Assembly (NCBI GenBank): GCA_046728015.1
Contig: JBKPDQ010000148.1
Location: 1-34,637, forward strand
Source: DATAFO01 sp046728015
GTDB taxonomy: Bacteria > Actinomycetota > Thermoleophilia > Solirubrobacterales > 70-9
Direction of reading: 5' to 3'
DNA length: 34,637 nt
The notes under the pieces are model-generated. The model did no database searches. It worked only from the letters and a program-made list of their open reading frames with translations, and had not been told where the DNA came from. Made by a program: the position numbers and the translations under genes. Positions 7,052-15,165 of this stretch are shown here, piece after piece. How positions within the stretch are numbered: position 1 is the stretch's first letter; each line of letters begins with the position of its first letter.

Positions 7052-8248
7052 ATGGCTCAATCGAGTGGATTCTCCCCCGCGGGTCTCGGTCGCATGCACG
7101 ACGTCCTAGCCGGCCACGTCGAGCGTGGCGAGGTACCCGGGATCGTGACACTCCTCAGCCGTCGCGGCGAGGTGCATGTCGAAACCATCGGCACGACGGC
7201 CGTTGGAGACACCGCTCCCATGCGCCGCGACACGCTCTTCCGCATCGCGTCGATGACCAAGCCGATCATCGCCGCGGCGACGATGATCCTGGTCGAGGAC
7301 TGCCGGCTGCGGCTCGACGATCCGGTGGATCCCTGGCTCCCGGAGCTGGCCGGCCGCCGAGTGCTGGCGCGCCCGGATGCGTCGCTCGATGACACGGTGC
7401 CCGCGAAGCGGCCGATCAGCGTGCGCGACCTGCTCACGCTCCGGATGGGCCTCGGCTTCATCGAGCCGTCGGCCTGGTCTCCGATCCAGCAGGCGTTCGA
7501 CGAGTCCGGACTCGCCCCCGGGCCAAGTCCGCCTGCGCTGTCGCCCGACGAATTCATGAAGCGCCTCGCGGGCCTGCCCTTGATGCATCAGCCGGGTGAA
7601 CGGTGGCTGTACCAGACCGGCTTCGACGTCCTGAACGTGCTGCTCGCGCGCGCCTCCGGACAGCCGCTGGAGACCTTTCTGCGCGAGCGCCTGCTCGGCC
7701 CTCTGAGCATGCACGATATGGCATTCAGCGCGCCGGCCGCCACGCTCGACCGGTTGGCCACCTGCTACCAGACCGATGCCGCGCGCGGCGGGCTGGCGGT
7801 GTTCGACGAGCCGCGAAGCGGCCACTGGGCGCGCCCGCCCGTCTTCCCGCACGAGCTGATCTCGACCGTCGACGACTATCTGGCCTTCGGCCAGATGATG
7901 CTGAACCAGGGGCAGTACCGCGGCGAGCGCATCCTTTCGCGGCATTCGGTCGACACGATGACGAACGATCAGCTCACCGAGGCCCAGAAGGCGGATCCCG
8001 GTGCTCGGTTCATTCTCGGCGACAACCGCGGCTGGGGATTTGGGCTGTCCATGGTCACGCGGCGAGACGACATCGCCGCGGTGCCGGGCCGGTTCGGCTG
8101 GGATGGTGGCTACGGCACATCGTGGGCCTCGGACCCCACGGAACAGCTCGTGGCGATATTCATGACACAGCGGCTATGGGATTCACCCACGCCCCAGGCC
8201 ACTTACCGCGACTTCTGGACCTCGACCTACCTCGCGATCGAGGGTTGA
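7052..8248 (+). CDS. Serine hydrolase of the class C beta-lactamase/esterase family
   Basis: A 398-residue protein of the beta-lactamase superfamily. It shows the SxxK tetrad Ser67-Met-Thr-Lys70 (RIASMTKP), the catalytic Tyr187 in ERWLYQTGFDV, and a GWDGGYGTSW segment where the third KTG-like element lies. No signal peptide is seen, so it is probably cytoplasmic and more likely an EstB-type esterase than an antibiotic-resistance enzyme. The LLTLRMGLGF and ISTVDDYLAFGQMMLNQGQY segments are typical of this esterase/beta-lactamase group. The ATG at 7052 follows TAGGAG with good spacing. It is the only long + strand gene between the IS91 scrap and the SRPBCC gene. Confidence 0.9.
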   Translation: MAQSSGFSPAGLGRMHDVLAGHVERGEVPGIVTLLSRRGEVHVETIGTTAVGDTAPMRRDTLFRIASMTKPIIAAATMILVEDCRLRLDDPVDPWLPELAGRRVLARPDASLDDTVPAKRPISVRDLLTLRMGLGFIEPSAWSPIQQAFDESGLAPGPSPPALSPDEFMKRLAGLPLMHQPGERWLYQTGFDVLNVLLARASGQPLETFLRERLLGPLSMHDMAFSAPAATLDRLATCYQTDAARGGLAVFDEPRSGHWARPPVFPHELISTVDDYLAFGQMMLNQGQYRGERILSRHSVDTMTNDQLTEAQKADPGARFILGDNRGWGFGLSMVTRRDDIAAVPGRFGWDGGYGTSWASDPTEQLVAIFMTQRLWDSPTPQATYRDFWTSTYLAIEG

Positions 8249-8362
8249 GGTCACTCCTCCCAGCGGCCCCATGCGGCCGCGACGAGTTCTGTCTGCGTCA
8301 GTGCTTCGGCACGTCCCGGCTCGGATCGGGACGATGCGTGGCACCGGGAGACATCGTCTGGG

Positions 8363-8813
8363 TCAACCGAGGATGTCGGGCTGCTCCTTCCCGGTGGCAA
8401 TGAGCTTGCGTAGATTGCGCGTCATCAGCGCGCCCCACGCGCTCGAGCAGTCCTCGTAGCACTCATAGGACGGTACCAGGCCGACGTGCGTGAAGCGAAC
8501 CTCCGCCATGCCGTCGTTTCGCTTGGAGATGTCGAAGGTGATGCGGGTGCCCTTCCACTCGCTCTGGTCCTTTCACGAAGCTGAGCTTGGCGTCGAACAC
8601 GTCCCAAGCGACTCTCTTGCCTGGAACGAGCTCGGCGACCTTCTGTCTGGAGATGTGCATGTCTGTGTACCGATACGTGAACACGGCGCCGAGCGTGTCG
8701 GTGTCGCCCTCGATCTCTCCCGACCACCAACCCCGGACGTTGTTGATCGCTTCGAACACCTCCTTGGGGGTCTGGTCTACCGCAAATGTCGTGGTGAAGC
8801 TCCGGTCACCCAT
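8363..8813 (-). pseudogene. SRPBCC/AHSA1-like protein, frameshifted
   Basis: The N-terminal part (SFTTTFAVDQTPKEVFEAIN, then VRGWWSGEIEGDTDTLGAVF) is the START/SRPBCC fold of AHSA1-like proteins. It ends abruptly after KLSFVKG. The sequence continues in another frame as DQSEWKGTRITFDISKRNDG, then AEVRFTHVGLVPSYECYEDC and so on, finishing at a TGA at 8363-8365. A single extra base near 8569-8570 (GGACC where GACC is expected) explains the shift. The corrected product would be about 149 residues. The start ATG has GGAGGAG upstream. Function of the intact protein would be binding a small hydrophobic ligand. It is either a recent pseudogene or an assembly error. Confidence 0.8.
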
Positions 8814-8828
8814 GATCTCCTCCTATTG

Positions 8829-8905
8829 TCATGCAAGGCCAGCCGCCCGCCCGATCAGGACCAGCCCGACCCCGATCACGACGCCCGCGAGGGGCCTCTT
8901 CCTCT
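8829..8905 (-). pseudogene. DUF2182 C-terminal fragment
   Basis: The minus-strand frame ending at TGA 8829-8831 reads PLAGVVIGVGLVLIGRAAGLA. It closely matches the final transmembrane segment of the intact DUF2182 protein at 23025 (GAVVVAAGVFLIARAAGLG). It lies 8 bases beyond the stop of the DUF899 chimera. Because intact DUF2182 follows an intact DUF899 gene at 23-24.6 kb, this scrap shows that the 8.8-10 kb locus is a degraded paralogous copy of that gene pair. Confidence 0.65.
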
Positions 8906-8913
8906 TGCGCAGG

Positions 8914-9783
8914 TCAGTGGTTCCCGTGCGGGAGACACAGCACGTCTCGGTAGGCGCAGAGATCGCGGACCAGAGTCTTCTCGTCGGCCATGATCCTCGC
9001 TTTCTCCGCCTCTCCGACGAGCTGGATCATGTAGCCTTGCTCGGCGATACCCTGCTTGTCGATGAACGGCCAACGAAGGCTGGCATAATCGCCGAGATCC
9101 GGATCCGCGCCGATGTCGTCGTTCGTGATGCCCGGCGCGTAGAACATCAGGTGCGGCATGGCCATGGTATGCATTTTCATGTCAGGGGGTCCCAGTGCGC
9201 GCATGACCGGGGCGACCATGTAAGACAGGCCTGGCTGTTCCGGAGCCTTGTAGATCCCATTCTTGTAGCGACTTTCGATTTCCGCTTTCAACGCGACAGG
9301 GCCCATTCCCTGGGCGCGAAGCGCGGCCGCGTCCATGATGACTTTCAGGTGGGCCGTCGTGCCCGCCGCGTCGTAGCAGAGGGGAATGTAGATGTCGTTG
9401 CGAAAGTCGGTCCATTCCCAGACCGTGCGCTCTACCAGGCAGGTCACCCCGCTCCTTCCCTGCCGGGCGAGCTGATAGCCCTTCCCTGGATCCAGAAGGT
9501 AGACCGTTGCCTTGTCCCGCAGCGCCGGAGGCAATGCGCTGAGCGCAAACCGCGTCTCGAGCTCGGCGGGCATTCGCTCGAGCGTGGTGTCGGCCGCCTG
9601 ACCTGGCACTGTCAGGATAGTGACCAGACCGAGGGCGAGCAGCGCCAGGAGAAAGGTGACTTTCAGCTCCTGTCGCCGCCGCGTCGGCTCGTCGCTCCGC
9701 CGCGTGAGCGCCTTCTCCGCTTCGAGCCATGCGAGCCCCGCGGCGAGCCACTCATTGCGTGTCTCGGTCCTGTGCTTCGTCAT
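8914..9783 (-). CDS. Chimera: DUF899 N-terminus fused to a secreted protein of unknown function
   Basis: Residues 1-40 (MTKHRTETRNEWLAAGLAWL..., TRRSDEPTRRRQEL) align with the N-terminus of the DUF899 protein encoded at 24646. From residue 41 the match ends. KVTFLLALLALGLVTILTVPGQA-AD then follows, a classical signal peptide that has lost its own start. The remainder (about 225 residues, for example TVWEWTDFRNDIYIPLCYDA and MHTMAMPHLMFYAPGITNDD) is a protein I do not recognise. The upstream leader is also copied from the DUF899 gene. The protein would carry a buried signal sequence, acting either as an N-in membrane anchor or as a secretion signal with a 40-residue extension. Translation could also restart internally. 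The reading frame is intact over 289 codons. Confidence 0.75.
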   Translation of the reverse strand: MTKHRTETRNEWLAAGLAWLEAEKALTRRSDEPTRRRQELKVTFLLALLALGLVTILTVPGQAADTTLERMPAELETRFALSALPPALRDKATVYLLDPGKGYQLARQGRSGVTCLVERTVWEWTDFRNDIYIPLCYDAAGTTAHLKVIMDAAALRAQGMGPVALKAEIESRYKNGIYKAPEQPGLSYMVAPVMRALGPPDMKMHTMAMPHLMFYAPGITNDDIGADPDLGDYASLRWPFIDKQGIAEQGYMIQLVGEAEKARIMADEKTLVRDLCAYRDVLCLPHGNH

Positions 9784-9963
9784 CGCCCTTCTCTCCTTCT
9801 TCGAGTGTCCGTCGGGGTGCGTGCCCTTCCGTCTCGCGTTCGGCCGACGTCCGGCGCCGGCACCGATTCATGGTTCCGTTCGCCGCCCATTGCTCGTTGC
9901 CGGCCCTGGGATAGATTTAGCGCCAGGCATCGAACGGTGGGAGTGACAAGTGTGACGCGATTC
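9784..9963 (-). promoter_or_regulatory. Conserved leader/promoter region, copy 1
   Basis: About 180 bases upstream of the chimera are clearly related to 24647-24823 upstream of DUF899. The most conserved block (CACTTGTCACTCCCACCGTT on the minus strand, continuing through CCTGGCGCT to AATCTATC) differs at only a few positions between the copies. Conservation is highest far from the coding start, as expected of a promoter or regulator site. A GTGAC...GTGAC direct repeat lies within it. GGAGAGAAGGGCG precedes the ATG. Confidence 0.55.
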
Positions 9964-10225
9964 GGGGGCGGTCTTCGTCGAGATGGAAGTCGAGCCTGCC
10001 GGACTCTCAACCGGTGTGGCCGAAAGCAGGGGGCAGGTCAGACGAGCGCTCGGTCTGGGCCGCTTGCGCCGCTGGGTAGCCGGCGACTCGGGTGGGCGAA
10101 GCATCCTAGGCCGGGCGCGCCGTCCTCGAACCCCAACGACTCGGCGTCAGAGGGTAGCGAGCCGAGCGTAGCGCGGCCAAGCCAGTTCGCTGGACGCCGG
10201 GGTGGGGCGGTCTGTAGAGCTCAGA

Positions 10226-10651
10226 TCAGACGGGACGCCCCGTCCATGGACCAACTCCCTCAACTCTATCCACCCGAATGCGCGTCACGTAGCCGGACGG
10301 GGGGTTGTCCATGGGCGGAAACTTCACGTCAGGCCCAAGGTAGACCGCCGCCAGCCTTCGGAGCAGCTCTGGCGCGCCGCCTTCCTGGATGTGAGCTTCC
10401 CCATACAGGACCGCATACTCGGTGAGCCCCAACGCGTTCCTCGTCGTCGCCTGTAGCGAAATGGCGACGCGCGGGTCGCGCAGGACGTTCTTGACTTTCT
10501 GGTGCTTGGAAAGGTGGCCGGCCACCAGTTCGTCGCCGTCCACGCCAAGCCAGACCAGGGTCACCTGGGGACTGCCGTCGCGATTGAGGGTGACCAGGTG
10601 GGCGGGGCATCCGGATTCAATCACGGCCTTGATGTCTCGAGGGATCTTCAC
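10226..10651 (-). CDS. Pyridoxamine 5'-phosphate oxidase-like (PNPOx/F420-type) protein
   Basis: A 141-residue split-barrel protein. IPRDIKAVIESGCPAHLVTL, NRDGSPQVTLVWLGVDGDEL, SKHQKVKNVLRDPRVAISL and YAVLYGEAHI follow the order of strands and the HxKxxNLRRDPR-like motif of PPOX-class FMN- or F420-dependent enzymes. Such proteins reduce or oxidise small substrates using a flavin or deazaflavin cofactor; the cofactor cannot be told here. The start is GTG 10651, chosen because AGGAGG sits seven bases upstream. Longer in-frame starts lack a ribosome-binding site. It is a single gene with a second PNPOx-like gene at 16345. Confidence 0.88.
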   Translation of the reverse strand: MKIPRDIKAVIESGCPAHLVTLNRDGSPQVTLVWLGVDGDELVAGHLSKHQKVKNVLRDPRVAISLQATTRNALGLTEYAVLYGEAHIQEGGAPELLRRLAAVYLGPDVKFPPMDNPPSGYVTRIRVDRVEGVGPWTGRPV

Positions 10652-10717
10652 GGTGAGACCTCCTCTGATCCGCTCGCGTGTGATGGTCTGGACGGTCGCC
10701 ACCTCGTCCTGGCCCAT

Positions 10718-11050
10718 GAGCGGCTGTGGCCCTCCACTTCGACGCTCAGGATGGCGCCCAGCTTAGCGTTCGACGGGGCGTGGGTCCAGGGCAGTCGAAT
10801 TCTACGGGCAGACGCATCAGGCCAGCGCGTGGGTGTGGAGATCCGCCCCGCTTGCGTCGGTTCGTCCCCGAGTCTAGCGATGCCGGGAAACCGCTCCAGG
10901 GGCGGCAACCCGACGTTCGCGCTCTCTGCGGACTTGCTCAGGGTCCTGAAGCGCATCGACTGCTCTCGGGCATCGGCACCGCGGGGATGGCGCACGTCGC
11001 TGGCTACCTCGCCGTCGAACGCGAGCGGCCCGTCTGACCTTCGGTCCGGC
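10718..11050. other. Gene-free stretch
   Basis: No recognisable protein fragment, RNA or repeat was found on either strand between the PNPOx-like gene's upstream region and the SRPBCC gene. A GCCTAAC at 11048 overlaps the end of that gene but has no partner to make a recombination site. Confidence 0.4.
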
Positions 11051-11517
11051 CTAACGCCCGCCCTTCTCGAGTAGCGCCGCGAGCTTATCGAGCGCCATAG
11101 TCCAGCCCGTCTCGTTGTCGGCAGGCGAGAGGCCGGGCGGCAGGCCTTCGTGCAGCGCCAGCAGGTCGGTGCCGCCCTCCGCATCGCTGACCGTGATCGT
11201 GCACGTCATCTCGCCGCGCAATGCCGGATCCGTCGTCTCGAATTCGTCCACCTCGACGACTCGTTCGTTCTCGACCAGCGTGAGAAAGCGGCCGCGGTAC
11301 GATCGGTATGCGCGGTCGTCTTGCCGGTCTCGGTGGGCGTGTCGTACGTGAGCGAGACTCTGAGGGTGCCGCCCTCGCGCGCGTCGAACGCGTGGACCTG
11401 GCAGGTCATCCCGTCCGGCACCCGCCATTGGGCGATTGCCGCCGGATCGATCAACGCCCGATAGACGCTCGCGCGGGGCGCCTTGATGCGCCGGCGGATG
11501 CGCGTCACACCCGTCAC
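11051..11517 (-). pseudogene. SRPBCC/AHSA1-like protein, frameshifted
   Basis: Starts at GTG 11517, overlapping the preceding hydrolase stop by four bases (GTGA). The first frame gives MTGVTRIRRRIKAPRASVYR, ALIDPAAIAQWRVPDGMTCQ and so on, a typical AHSA1 N-terminus. After TTAHTD the match moves to another frame: YRGRFLTLVENERVVEVDEF, later ALHEGLPPGLSPADNETGW and KLAALLEKGG at the stop. A single missing base near 11298-11303 accounts for it, and the total length is one base short of a multiple of three. The corrected protein would be about 155 residues, a normal AHSA1 length. The overlap suggests translational coupling with the upstream hydrolase fusion. Confidence 0.8.
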
Positions 11518-12812
11518 GGCAGGGTTCTCCCGGGCGGTTCCTGGGCGTCAAGGAACTCCTCGATCAAACCGGCGGTCAACTCGGGGTAGCGGGACTCCCG
11601 CTGTGTCATCACCGCCTCGCCCATGAAGTCCCCGTGGCCGCCGACGAGCACCATGAGGCGCGCGCCGGGGATCGTCTTCACCAGCTCAACCGCGTGCTCC
11701 GGCCACACGATATCGCGGTCGCCGATCAAGACGAGGGTGGCGGCCCGGATCGACCGGACGTCGGCGCCCGGCACGTCCTGGAAGCTCCGCATCCGCTCGA
11801 GGTCCTTGTCGTGCATGATTCGGAGTTGTTCCGGATCCGGGTTGACTCGTAGAAACGCGTCCTTGAGCGGCTGTGGCATGTTCGAAAAGTCGGCCTTCCC
11901 CAGGAACTCCCAGAACTCAGGACGGGCGCCCGCCTTGGTCGTGATCGACGACCCGAACACGAGCTTTCGCACGCGCTGCGGATGCCGGATCGCGACTTGG
12001 AGGGCGACATTGGCGCCGTTGCTGAAGCCGAAGAGGTCCGCCTTGTCGATCTGGAGGTGCTTGAGAAGGCCCGCGACGTCGTCCGCCGACGTCTCGAACC
12101 GGACTGGCGTGTCGCGATCGCTGGTGCGTCCGTGCCCCTGCTCTTCGACCGCGATGACCCGGCGATGTCGGGCCAAGAAGGGGAGAATCCGGCCGAAGGT
12201 CACGTCGATCGTCGAGCCGCCGCCGTGGAGAAGGACGAGAGGCGTCCCCTCCGTGGGTCCATGGATCTCGTAGTAGATCTGGATCGTGTTGACCGGCGCG
12301 CGGCCGCTCTCGACCCGAGCCGAGCGGCTCTCCCTCGAGCTCTCTAAGAGGACCTTGAGCGTCTTTAGGTCCTTCTCGACGGCGGCCTGATCCTCGGCGA
12401 ACTGCTGGTCCGTCGTCCCGGGCTGCCGGATCAACGTGAAGCTGAACTCGCTCCCCCGGCCGCTGGGAACCACGCGCATCGGGTTATGGATCGTGACGCC
12501 CGCCTCCGTCGTGACGTCGTGGTCCAGGACGCCGAAGGCGTTTCGCTCCGCAAAGCGGATCTTGATCTTGCCCATCGGCGAGTCCGCGACCCACGAGTCT
12601 CCGTCCTTCTTGACATCCGAGCGCGCGAGACCCGCGGCCCAACGCGGCAGGTTGCGGGGATCGGAGGCGAAGTCGTAGACCTCTTCGGGAGGACGATTGA
12701 TCGAGACGCTGATGTGTTGTACGTCGGGCATAGGCTGCGCTCCGGCGAACGCCGCCGCGCCGGCCGCGGAGATCAAGGCGAGCGGCGGAACCAGTCGCAT
12801 TATAGTTCTCAC
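11514..12812 (-). CDS. Exported SRPBCC-alpha/beta hydrolase fusion protein
   Basis: A 432-residue two-domain protein. Residues 1-26 form a signal peptide (LALISAAGAAAFAGA-Q). Residues about 30-160 are an SRPBCC domain (ISVSINRPPEEVYDFASDPR, NLPRWAAGLARSDVKKDG). Residues about 175-425 are an alpha/beta hydrolase, with oxyanion HGGG, nucleophile Ser264 in GFSNGA, Asp in LIGDRDIVWP and His in VGGHGDF. The linker LESSRESRSARVESGRAP joins them. The hydrolase half resembles the secreted hydrolase at 17095. The GTG start at 12812 has GGGAGG five bases upstream; ATG 12800 is an alternative. Likely periplasmic ester or lactone hydrolysis, substrate unknown. The SRPBCC module could present a hydrophobic ligand. 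Confidence 0.88.
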   Translation of the reverse strand: MRTIMRLVPPLALISAAGAAAFAGAQPMPDVQHISVSINRPPEEVYDFASDPRNLPRWAAGLARSDVKKDGDSWVADSPMGKIKIRFAERNAFGVLDHDVTTEAGVTIHNPMRVVPSGRGSEFSFTLIRQPGTTDQQFAEDQAAVEKDLKTLKVLLESSRESRSARVESGRAPVNTIQIYYEIHGPTEGTPLVLLHGGGSTIDVTFGRILPFLARHRRVIAVEEQGHGRTSDRDTPVRFETSADDVAGLLKHLQIDKADLFGFSNGANVALQVAIRHPQRVRKLVFGSSITTKAGARPEFWEFLGKADFSNMPQPLKDAFLRVNPDPEQLRIMHDKDLERMRSFQDVPGADVRSIRAATLVLIGDRDIVWPEHAVELVKTIPGARLMVLVGGHGDFMGEAVMTQRESRYPELTAGLIEEFLDAQEPPGRTLP

Positions 12813-12864
12813 CGAGGCCTCCCGTCGCGTTGGTCGTGCGAAGACGACGCCCGTGCCGTAGGCG

Positions 12865-13350
12865 CTACGAACGCTGCGCGAACGCCTCGTTCATGGCCGC
12901 GTGGACTTCCGCGGGCGTCAGATCCTTGAGATGCGTGGCGAACGACCATTTGTGGCCGAAGGGGTCGGTCACGACGCCGTAGCGATCGCCCCAGAACATG
13001 TCCTCCGCGGGCATCAGGACGGTGGCGCCGGCGTCCACGGCGCGGGTGATCGCGGCGTCGCAGTCGTCGACGTAGTGATGGATCGTGACCGGTGTGCCGT
13101 TCAACGCCCTCGGCGAAGACGCCTTGCCGCCACAGAATTCTGGGAAGTCATCGACAAGAAAGACGAAGCTCCCCCCGATCCGAATGGCCGCGTGCATGAT
13201 TCGGCGCCCGTCGGGTGCGGGGACGCGGTGAACCTCCTCGGCGCCGAAGGCCCGCTTGTAGAACTCGATCGCGTCCGCGCACGGGTCGCACACCAGGTGC
13301 GGAATCAGCCCCTCGTGGCCGGCTGGAATCGGGCGGGTGGCCTTGCTCAT
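12865..13350 (-). CDS. PhnB-like VOC-family protein
   Basis: A 161-residue protein with the PhnB/YdhR-type VOC layout. LIPHLVCDPCADAIEFYKRA and FGAEEVHRVPAPDGRRIMHA are followed by IRIGGSFVFLVDDFPEF, then TIHHYVDDCDAAITRAVDAG, MFWGDRYGVVTDPFGHKWSF and a C-terminal helix ending LTPAEVHAAMNEAF. Such proteins usually lack a demonstrated activity despite the PhnB name. The ATG at 13350 has GAGGAG upstream; the longer open frame upstream of it has no family similarity. It is followed on the minus strand by the hydrolase fusion after 52 bases, so they may be co-transcribed. Confidence 0.9.
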   Translation of the reverse strand: MSKATRPIPAGHEGLIPHLVCDPCADAIEFYKRAFGAEEVHRVPAPDGRRIMHAAIRIGGSFVFLVDDFPEFCGGKASSPRALNGTPVTIHHYVDDCDAAITRAVDAGATVLMPAEDMFWGDRYGVVTDPFGHKWSFATHLKDLTPAEVHAAMNEAFAQRS

Positions 13351-14198
13351 CGTCAGAGCTCCTCGGTGTATGGGTTGTGTCCGCGACGAGGCCTTCTTGT
13401 CAGTGACTCGGCTCAGGCGCCGGTCGCTTTGCCCCCGCCTCGCTGCCCCTCGCTTCGACCGCCTCTCAGCGCGCTGGTCTCCTCGTCGGTCCGACGGAAG
13501 GCAATCTGGGCCATGGACCACGCCCAAGGAAGCCCGAAAACCCCGCCCGGGGAACGGCGCGGGACACTTCAGCCGCTCCGGCCGCACGCCTCCTCTCACC
13601 GGATAGTCGACCGGGCGGGCCCCGGATCGACATGGCCCCAGTGGCGCGGTCGGCGATGCCTCCCGGGGGGTCGGCAACCGACGCGCTGTGGGCTCCCCGC
13701 GGGCCACCCAATGCTCCATCCGTCGGCTCCTGCTCTGAAGGCCACAGATCGCGGCCGCCGGGCGGGCGCGGCAGCGCCGCCAGCTCCGTCCAGATCGCGT
13801 GGCCCTGCACGACACGCCCGTGGCCCTCCGCCCCCGGGATGTGGCGGCCGGCTCGACGCCCCTTCCGTCACCGCCCCGTGACCCGCCGGCGATCGCAGCG
13901 TCCGTGGCCGGGGCTCTCCCCGTCTGCCCGCCGCCCGGGGCCGGGGTCTCACCCACGTCCTCCGGAGTCCGCCCCGGTCCTTGCGGGGCCGGAACGCGGG
14001 GCGCTAGACTCCGGCCACCCTCGTGACGCGCCAGGCCGTCTGCCGGCGGCTCCGGGAGGGAGGCAGGACACAGGCTGAGGACTCCCCAGACCCCGACCTT
14101 GTGGCCTCGATACAGCGATCCCCGCCTCGCACGTCAGCTGTTCTGTCACACTTCGGGCATTCGATCCGTTATTGCTAGAGGGACGTTGACGGGGCACG
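13351..14198. other. 850-base region without a recognisable gene
   Basis: Long open frames exist in several frames because of the very high GC content, but none gives a familiar domain, a codon-position pattern or a ribosome-binding site. The promoter of the PhnB-like gene must lie at its left end. The right end leads into the sigma-factor remnant. I see no repeat or hairpin array. Confidence 0.4.
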
Positions 14199-14611
14199 GT
14201 GACTGATGGCGACGGGGAGTGGCTCGCCGATCGATTCGAAGAGCACCGGGCGCACCTGCACACGGTGCCGTACCGGATGCTCGGGTCCGCGAGCGAAGCG
14301 GAGGATGCCGTCCAGGAGACCTGGATTCGGTTGGGCCGGACCGATGTGAGCGTCGGCGCGAGTCTCCGTCGCTGGCTGACGACCGTCGTTTCTCGAAGGT
14401 GGGTCTGTCCGATCGGATCGTCCTGGTGAATGGCAATGTCGGCCTCCTGGAGCGACGCCCCGACGGTCGACTCTTCGCCGTGATCGGCGCCACGATCGCC
14501 AACGGAAGAATCGCCGAGATGAGCATCCTGGCGGACCCGGCCGCGACTCAGCCGGCTCGATCTCTCGGCGATCGAACGCCCGCGAATGTGACATCAGGAG
14601 GGAACCGATGA
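14199..14611 (+). pseudogene. ECF41/SigJ-type sigma factor with a large internal deletion
   Basis: From GTG 14199 the frame encodes DRFEEHRAHLHTVPYRMLGS and ASEAEDAVQETWIRLGRTDV, then SLRRWLTTVVSR, that is sigma region 2 only. It then passes, with a change of frame near 14397, directly into RIVLVNGNVGLLERRPDGRL, FAVIGATIANGRIAEMSILA and DP, the last part of the SnoaL-like C-terminal domain. About 190 residues, including all of region 4, are missing. The product cannot recognise a -35 element. The 3' frame ends at a TGA overlapping the ATG of the next VOC gene (ATGA), preserving the coupling of sigma factor and VOC target typical of this family. Confidence 0.8.
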
Positions 14612-15000
14612 AGATCAAACTGATCCGCGTGCACGTCGACGATCAGGAGAAGGCCCTGCGCTTCTATACCGAAGTGCTGGGCTTCGTGAAGAAGGCCGAC
14701 GTCACCCAAGCGTCGTTTCGCTGGCTCACCGTGGCCTCAGCAGAGGACCCGGACGGCACGGAGCTGCAGCTGGCGCTCACCGGCAACCCGGCGGCCACAG
14801 CCTACCAGCAGGCCATGTTCCAGCAAGGCCAGCCTGCGGCCATGTTCTTCACCGACGACGTGCAGGCCGATTACGAGCGCATAAAAGCGCGCGGCGCCGA
14901 GTTCACCATGCCGCCAACGGACGTGACCGCCTCCAAGATCGCCATGCTGAACGACACCTGCGGCAATCTCATTCAGGTGACGCAGCTGATGCGTGGGTAG
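14608..15000 (+). CDS. VOC-family (glyoxalase-like) protein
   Basis: A 130-residue VOC protein. IKLIRVHVDDQEKALRFYTE and VLGFVKKADVTQASFRWLTV form the first module; AAMFFTDDVQADYERIKARG and AMLNDTCGNLIQVTQL the second. EDPDGTELQLAL in the middle carries the usual acidic metal-ligand position. The ATG overlaps the stop of the sigma-factor remnant by four bases, and AGGAGG lies seven bases upstream. The former co-expression with an ECF41 sigma factor suggests a detoxification or stress role; the substrate is unknown. It is followed by a small membrane-protein remnant. Confidence 0.9.
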   Translation: MKIKLIRVHVDDQEKALRFYTEVLGFVKKADVTQASFRWLTVASAEDPDGTELQLALTGNPAATAYQQAMFQQGQPAAMFFTDDVQADYERIKARGAEFTMPPTDVTASKIAMLNDTCGNLIQVTQLMRG

Positions 15001-15035
15001 GGCGGACGTTCCGGCTCGTCTTCAGAGGAGGTCCC

Positions 15036-15149
15036 ATGGATTGGAACAAGTGGCAGATCCACCGCTGGCTGTCCATTGCCCTGACGGTGATCGTCATCAG
15101 CAACGTCATCGCCCTAGCACCCCGTGGCGCAGCGGCCGACGCACGGTAA
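15036..15149 (+). CDS. Short membrane protein, probably truncated
   Basis: A 37-residue open frame, MDWNKWQIHRWLSIALTVIV then ISNVIALAPRGAAADAR, with AGAGGAGG five bases before the ATG. The WxIHRWLSIxxTxxVxxNxxA pattern is that of the first transmembrane helix of a family of small (about 75-residue) two-helix membrane proteins. The second half is missing, and the frame ends after the first helix. It sits directly between the VOC gene and the DUF1801 gene. It may be a remnant rather than a working single-helix protein. Confidence 0.5.
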   Translation: MDWNKWQIHRWLSIALTVIVISNVIALAPRGAAADAR

Positions 15150-15165
15150 GCTTGGAGTGAACGCA

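Noticed and set aside
8587..10425. 612-codon open frame on the + strand
   Set aside because: It runs antisense across the DUF899 chimera, its leader and the PNPOx-like gene, all of which have clear family similarity; the frame has no recognisable domain.
11045..11060. GCCTAAC at the end of an SRPBCC gene as part of an attC
   Set aside because: No matching GTTRGGC partner or inner boxes at the right distance on either side.
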